Source: Siphonodentalium dalli
Lineage: Eukaryota; Mollusca; Scaphopoda; Gadilida; Siphonodentaliidae
Reading direction: 5' to 3'
Length of the DNA: 64,000 nt
NCBI GenBank assembly: GCA_032622095.1
Contig: CP136064.1
Location: 274,249,614 to 274,313,613, forward strand
Below the pieces are notes generated by a model. That model ran no database searches, had not been told where the DNA came from, and saw only the letters and a list, made by a program, of their open reading frames with translations. Shown piece after piece: positions 41,601 through 47,600 of this stretch. The position numbers and the translations under genes were made by a program. Within the stretch, counting starts at the first letter, position 1. Each line of letters begins with the position of its first letter.

Positions 41601-44600
41601 AATGAATCCGGACGAATTTACCCTGCAAACGATGATAATATCTTCTGTTAAAGGTACTCTATCCGATCAGAGGGTCCCCATCTCATCAAGATACAACAAT
41701 AACATTTCTTCAAAATACGCTTTAGTTATCAGAATCGATTAATTGCAACAAAATAATGCTAACCACTGAACTGTGGTATCAACTTTCCCAAAACGTGTTA
41801 TTTATCAACATTTTGTTCAACGAAATATGGCCGTATTATCACTTGAGAATTCACGAAATTTGGCCGTATTACCACTTGATTTAGAGTTATCCATCTGCAT
41901 CCGCAATTTTGACCGATACAATCCATTTGACGGCGTGTTTCTGGGCCACGTACAATTGAATTAACAAACTTCAAAAATCGATATCTGATCACTCTGAGCT
42001 ATGATGAGTGGGATCCTCGACTCGAATCAAATATTGTTTACCCCCCCCCGAAGCCAAATAACTATTCATTTAGGAGCGTTAAATCGGATTGAGTACCTAT
42101 AATATATTGCAATCCAGTGAGGAATATGTTTGCGATAATGAATAACCCGCATTTGAAATGATAGTTGGAGGAACACAAAGACATATCAACACATGACACT
42201 AGACCTATTATAACTCTCACTGCGTTGCTTGCATTATTAAGTGTCAATAGCATGCTTTATTTAGATCCAAATTCCCTATGAAATGACGAGGAGTTCAATT
42301 AAATTTATCAAGAGAAAATAACGTCGCATTATACGCGTAAATTTCGTGATGTAATTTATGGAACCGATTTTAAATAAATTTCTTATCACTAAGTAAATTA
42401 TCGCACCACCAGAGGCCAATTTCCGGCGGACCAATGGGATTAAATCAACTTTCCAATGACGTATAATACGGATTTTGACAAAATTAAGCAATTAACATTC
42501 TAATGTTGAATATGTAACACTAAATTTGACATGATTTGGACATACGATTGGGAGAAACCGCTTTAAACAACATTAAATGGACTTACGAATCTGGATGAGT
42601 TGTTGTTCCTTGTGGTTTTAGCGTTACCGTATGCTTCCAGTACGGGGTTAGCTTGCACAATTTGATCCTCCAGTGATCCCTGAAAAAAACGTACATTTTA
42701 AAACCAACCGAGTCTAATTCCCACTCAATCATGACCGACATTAGGAAACTATTCGATATTCAATAGTATTTAAAACAACATACTCACACACAGTTGTGGT
42801 TATAAAATCAAACTATCATAAAAGATCAGCCTATATTTGTCTCTAATTTCCAGCAGACAATATTGACATGCTTTTAATGTATATATTGGGTGTTAACATG
42901 ACATACTTATGTGTACATATCGTTACTTGAATAAATATACTCTAATATTTATCTTATACGGAGGAAATAAAGGATTGAATATAACATTTCAACATTGGTT
43001 ATCTATAAGTTCCAACTTCCAACATATACCATGCACGTCACTGCTAGCGGAGAGTCCACATACCTTCTTGTCGTCCTTGTGATCTCCAGAAGAGGCGACC
43101 AGAGCAAAGTACATTATCACTTTCTTTGTGTTTTCTGTCTTTCCGGCACCAGATTCTCCGCTGACATTGAATGGAAAGAAGAATAAACATGCATGAATAA
43201 TAACCACGGACTTGTGATCGCATACGATATTGAAACGAGTCAGTATTTTATGTGTCAGTGAATGTCATCTGGTATGTATATATGCCATCAACGTCGTTTT
43301 TCGGTTGATCTATGAGATTATAGATCGATCAGTAGATGAATAACATGTTATTCGTCTACTGATCGATCTATAGGTTCATATAGGTCAACCGAAAAATGAC
43401 GTTGATGGCTTATAATTACAACGATAAGACTTTAGTTTCAACTATCTACTATTAATCCATCTCAGAAAATTAATTGCCACAACAGGATTTTCCGTTGGAC
43501 GATCTCCGAATTTGGTTGATGAGCCGAAAATAAATTGGCCGAAATTGTCAACGAACAAGCAAACTTTCAGAAAATAAATATTTGCTCCTCAACTTACATT
43601 TTCAGCAATAAACTATCCATGATAACAAAAATCACTTGTTTGGCTACGATTTACGTTTAAAATGACTCAATAACAACTCAATAATTATCAACACACACCG
43701 AGTCGAATCCGAAACGATTGGATAGCGATCTCCGGTAAACATATTGACTCCAGACTCCAACCCTGATCACATCTAATGTTCTCGTGACAAATGCCATGTC
43801 ATTACAATTGTTATGCAGCCGAAAATGTTAATAGGGTTGTAATCGGGTAACACATTTTATTTATTCCCAGTAAAATTATCCATGTTCATCAGCCTGTTGA
43901 TCAGTCTGATTCATAATAATTTGTGTTCACAGTAACTATACACGTTGTCATGTACGCTCTTTCGAAAATTGGACAAATGAAAAACGCGGCACGAACTTTG
44001 AGTGTTCAGTCGAGCGTTATAAAACATGAATACGTCTGAAATGAACAGACATAAGTATATTATAGTGTCCATAAGAAGCGGAAACGAGCAATACAGACGT
44101 CAACTACTTTTTCAAATGTTTCTAGCGTTGAGTTTTCGAGTTGTTTTTTTTTCACTGAGATTCTAATGGAATACTCGTTCCGCGGTTTCGCGTCATCCGG
44201 GGACGTCGTGTGGGGCGCCGGTTATAGACTCGCCCATTTTTCTTAAGGTGTCACTACGCGATGTGACTCGTCTACTGCAACATATATGCACTGATAGATC
44301 AAGTCGCCCGCTAGTCTCTCGACCAATCAAATCCCCGCATTTCATTGAAAACGAAAGTAGTTGTAATTATATCATATACAAGTACATTATTATATTAATT
44401 AATTCTTCATTTGGTGACTGTGATATTTTGCTAAACAGTTGAACGCCTGATTTTGAAAAATATGGTTAACCATGCCATGGATTCGTTTGCAACGGCGGGA
44501 TCCGAAAATGGTCCCCGGTCTAATGGCAACTAGTCATGTTTCTTTCCCAATTTGTGACCTTAATATTCCCAATCTCACATGAATTTAATAGGTGTGTGAG

Positions 44601-47600
44601 CAAATTATAGGATAGGGCAATTTATTAAAAATATACACATATACATTCTTGACATAGAAGTAACAAGACAATCAATTGCACATTGTTGTGGTAAATTGAG
44701 GATTTCGGCAAATTGTTTACAAGATTTCCACGTTCATATGCTCCACTGGGATAAACTAAGACTCCAAATGCGCCCCATTTCCCCAAGTTATTATCATGAA
44801 ACTTCTATTTAATTGTTAAGTGTCGCGTTGTTCCTTAATCGAAGTAATCTACAAATAACAATATATTTGGATGTTTACTCACGTGATCAAACAAGACTGG
44901 TTCTCTCGATCTGAAATAAAACATTTAGTTTTAGAAGTTAAAACTTATATCTTTAGATATTACTGTACATATAAAGTCCATTATGCATGTCAGATCCAAT
45001 AAGCTGTACATCTCCACTAAACTGTTATGTGGTCCTCTGACACCATTGGCATTGCGCAACATCAAGATGAATGCAAACCGAACTGTGACGAGTTCTTGTG
45101 CATCAGTATGAACAAGCCTGCAAATAGGTTGTCTCTAATTTACAGATGTTGAATTTAGTGACGGCGGGCGAGCGTCACCAAATCACCAATCATTCTGCTT
45201 CGGCCTCATCTGGGAAGTATCTATAGTATCAAAGTAACATTGTTTTTGGTTACCTTTTCCCTTCTTTTTCCCTTCTTGGAAGTTTCTATAACCCCCGATT
45301 TTCATAATCGAGGTGACTTATGGGTGAACATCACCAACTTCAACTGGGGAGCTTCAATCTTAACCTAGGTCTCCCTAGCAGTTGAGGCCTAAGCAGAATG
45401 AGGTTCACAGATGGTGAATTTGGTGACGCCGAGCTAGGGTCACTAAATTCACCATCTGGGGACCTCATTCTGCAAATGGCATACACACTATTTGTAGGCT
45501 TGAGTACGAACACAGTGACAAGAGACGTGTGTGCACTGGAAGGCGCTGTCACACATGACATGCAATTTATAATCAAACCCCCAATATTGCTAGTGTATTT
45601 TCATAACACACTACCTAATTTGTCAGTTTACATTGCAGCCAAAATGGAATCGTTGCCACACGGCTGATAGTACCAATATATCCTTTATTACTCACAGTGG
45701 GGGATGAGGTACACTTAAGTGGAAATAGCAATTGTCCTCACATCACATTGTCTGTGATAGTTGTATGTCATATACCTTGTTCTTAAAATTAGATAAATAA
45801 ATATATTTAAAACTAAGACTATCATTCACACAACCATCAAATATATAGTTTATGTTCATCACACTCAGCCCACTTTGTCACTATTACCTTGCAACATGAA
45901 CTGGAATGCGTTGTCGGCGACGGAGAACAGATGGGGTGGCATCTCTGTCTTTCTCTTTCCTCGGTATTTATCGATGATGTTCCCGGTGTAGATAGGTAGC
46001 CTCCTGTACGGATTTATGGCTATACAGAACAACCCAGAGTAGGTCTGCAACATAAAATGTATAATGTGATGTGTAGACGTGGAGTCTTCTGTACGGATTT
46101 ATGGCAATACAGAACAACCCAGAGTAGGTCTGCAACATAAAATGTATAATGGGATGTTTATATATGGAATCTTCTGTTTTGGAATTATGGCGATACAGAA
46201 CAAACCATAGAACGTCTGCAACATAAAATCTATAATTTGATTTGGAGATAGAACGTCTTCTGTGTGGATTTCACATCATTGCCCAGAAGCTACGTTACTA
46301 ATGTAATATCTAAACCGTCGCATCAAATGGCTGCATCAGGAACTCTTGCATTGGATGAGCTGGATATGTGTTGCATGAGTTATGTATGAGTACTTATACG
46401 AGTGACAGGGATTATGTGCAGGTTGAGGTGAGTTTGATGATTAAATCGGGGCACAATCCATACCTATTTTCCATGCACACTTCAGTTATATAATATGACT
46501 TATTAACAATTACTTATTTCTGAATGTGCGTTGTGAATTTCCACAGTTCATATACTATAGTTTATCCTATCAGACAATTTTTTTTAACTTTGTGTATGAT
46601 TTAAACAAATTCAAAATCAACACCAATTTGGGTTCGAGACTTGACTGGTGACGTAGCTTCCTGGCCCTGGCCATATAAAGTAACCCGGATTAACGCTGAA
46701 AATTATATTAAATGGCTGACAACTATTTGGAGATTCATCTTTGAATACGTTGAAACTATGCAATAATGTACGCCATAACGTTAATAAATTAATTGGTTCT
46801 GCTGAATTAGCTTCGATGCTGGCAGTACAAAGCGATGCTGTAAGGAAATAGTCAAGTTTTGGAGGGAGACGTTCCGGAATTAGGTAGTTTGATTTGGGTG
46901 TGCACACACAATTGTACCGCCAGTAACGGAAGTATGTATTGGTGTGATATTTTGCTTGCACAAATAAAACTGTTGAGTGTTGTATCGGGCTCACGGAGAG
47001 ATGTTTCGGGATTCTGTGCTTATATAAATACAGTAGCGGGATGTCAGAGTGATGTTCTGTACTTGAACAAATGAAACCGCGTGTAATCCATGTAGACCTG
47101 TTTCGTGATTATGTATATACATTGTCACAACGCGGGAGGCAATATATACATGTATAGGCAATAGTTGGCTCCCGAAAGTAGTGTTGCGTATAATCTGAAG
47201 AGTGATAATTTTACACTTCGGGGAGGTAGTTTACCACCCGCGGATTCTAAATTGTACATCATATCTGTTGCTAATCAGAAGAAGAAACTGCTGAAATGGT
47301 GAACCCCTTGATGTGCAATTGTTTTACAGTGTAGTCGCACAAAGCCGCTCGTGTAGCGGGATCTAAAGTTGTGCAGCTGGTTCATTCAGATAACTCAAGT
47401 CAGTCATGTCGGGTGGTTTGTCCCTCGGGTTTTAGAGTATACTCACATATATAAAACCGCTCTCGTATCGGGCTCTGAGGTTATGAAGCACGCATGATTC
47501 GTTAAGATACGTCATGTCCGCCATGTCACTGATCTGTTCGTATTTCGGCGGATTCATCTGTTGTACCTCATCCTTCTTAATCGTCTTCGTCTGAAATACG

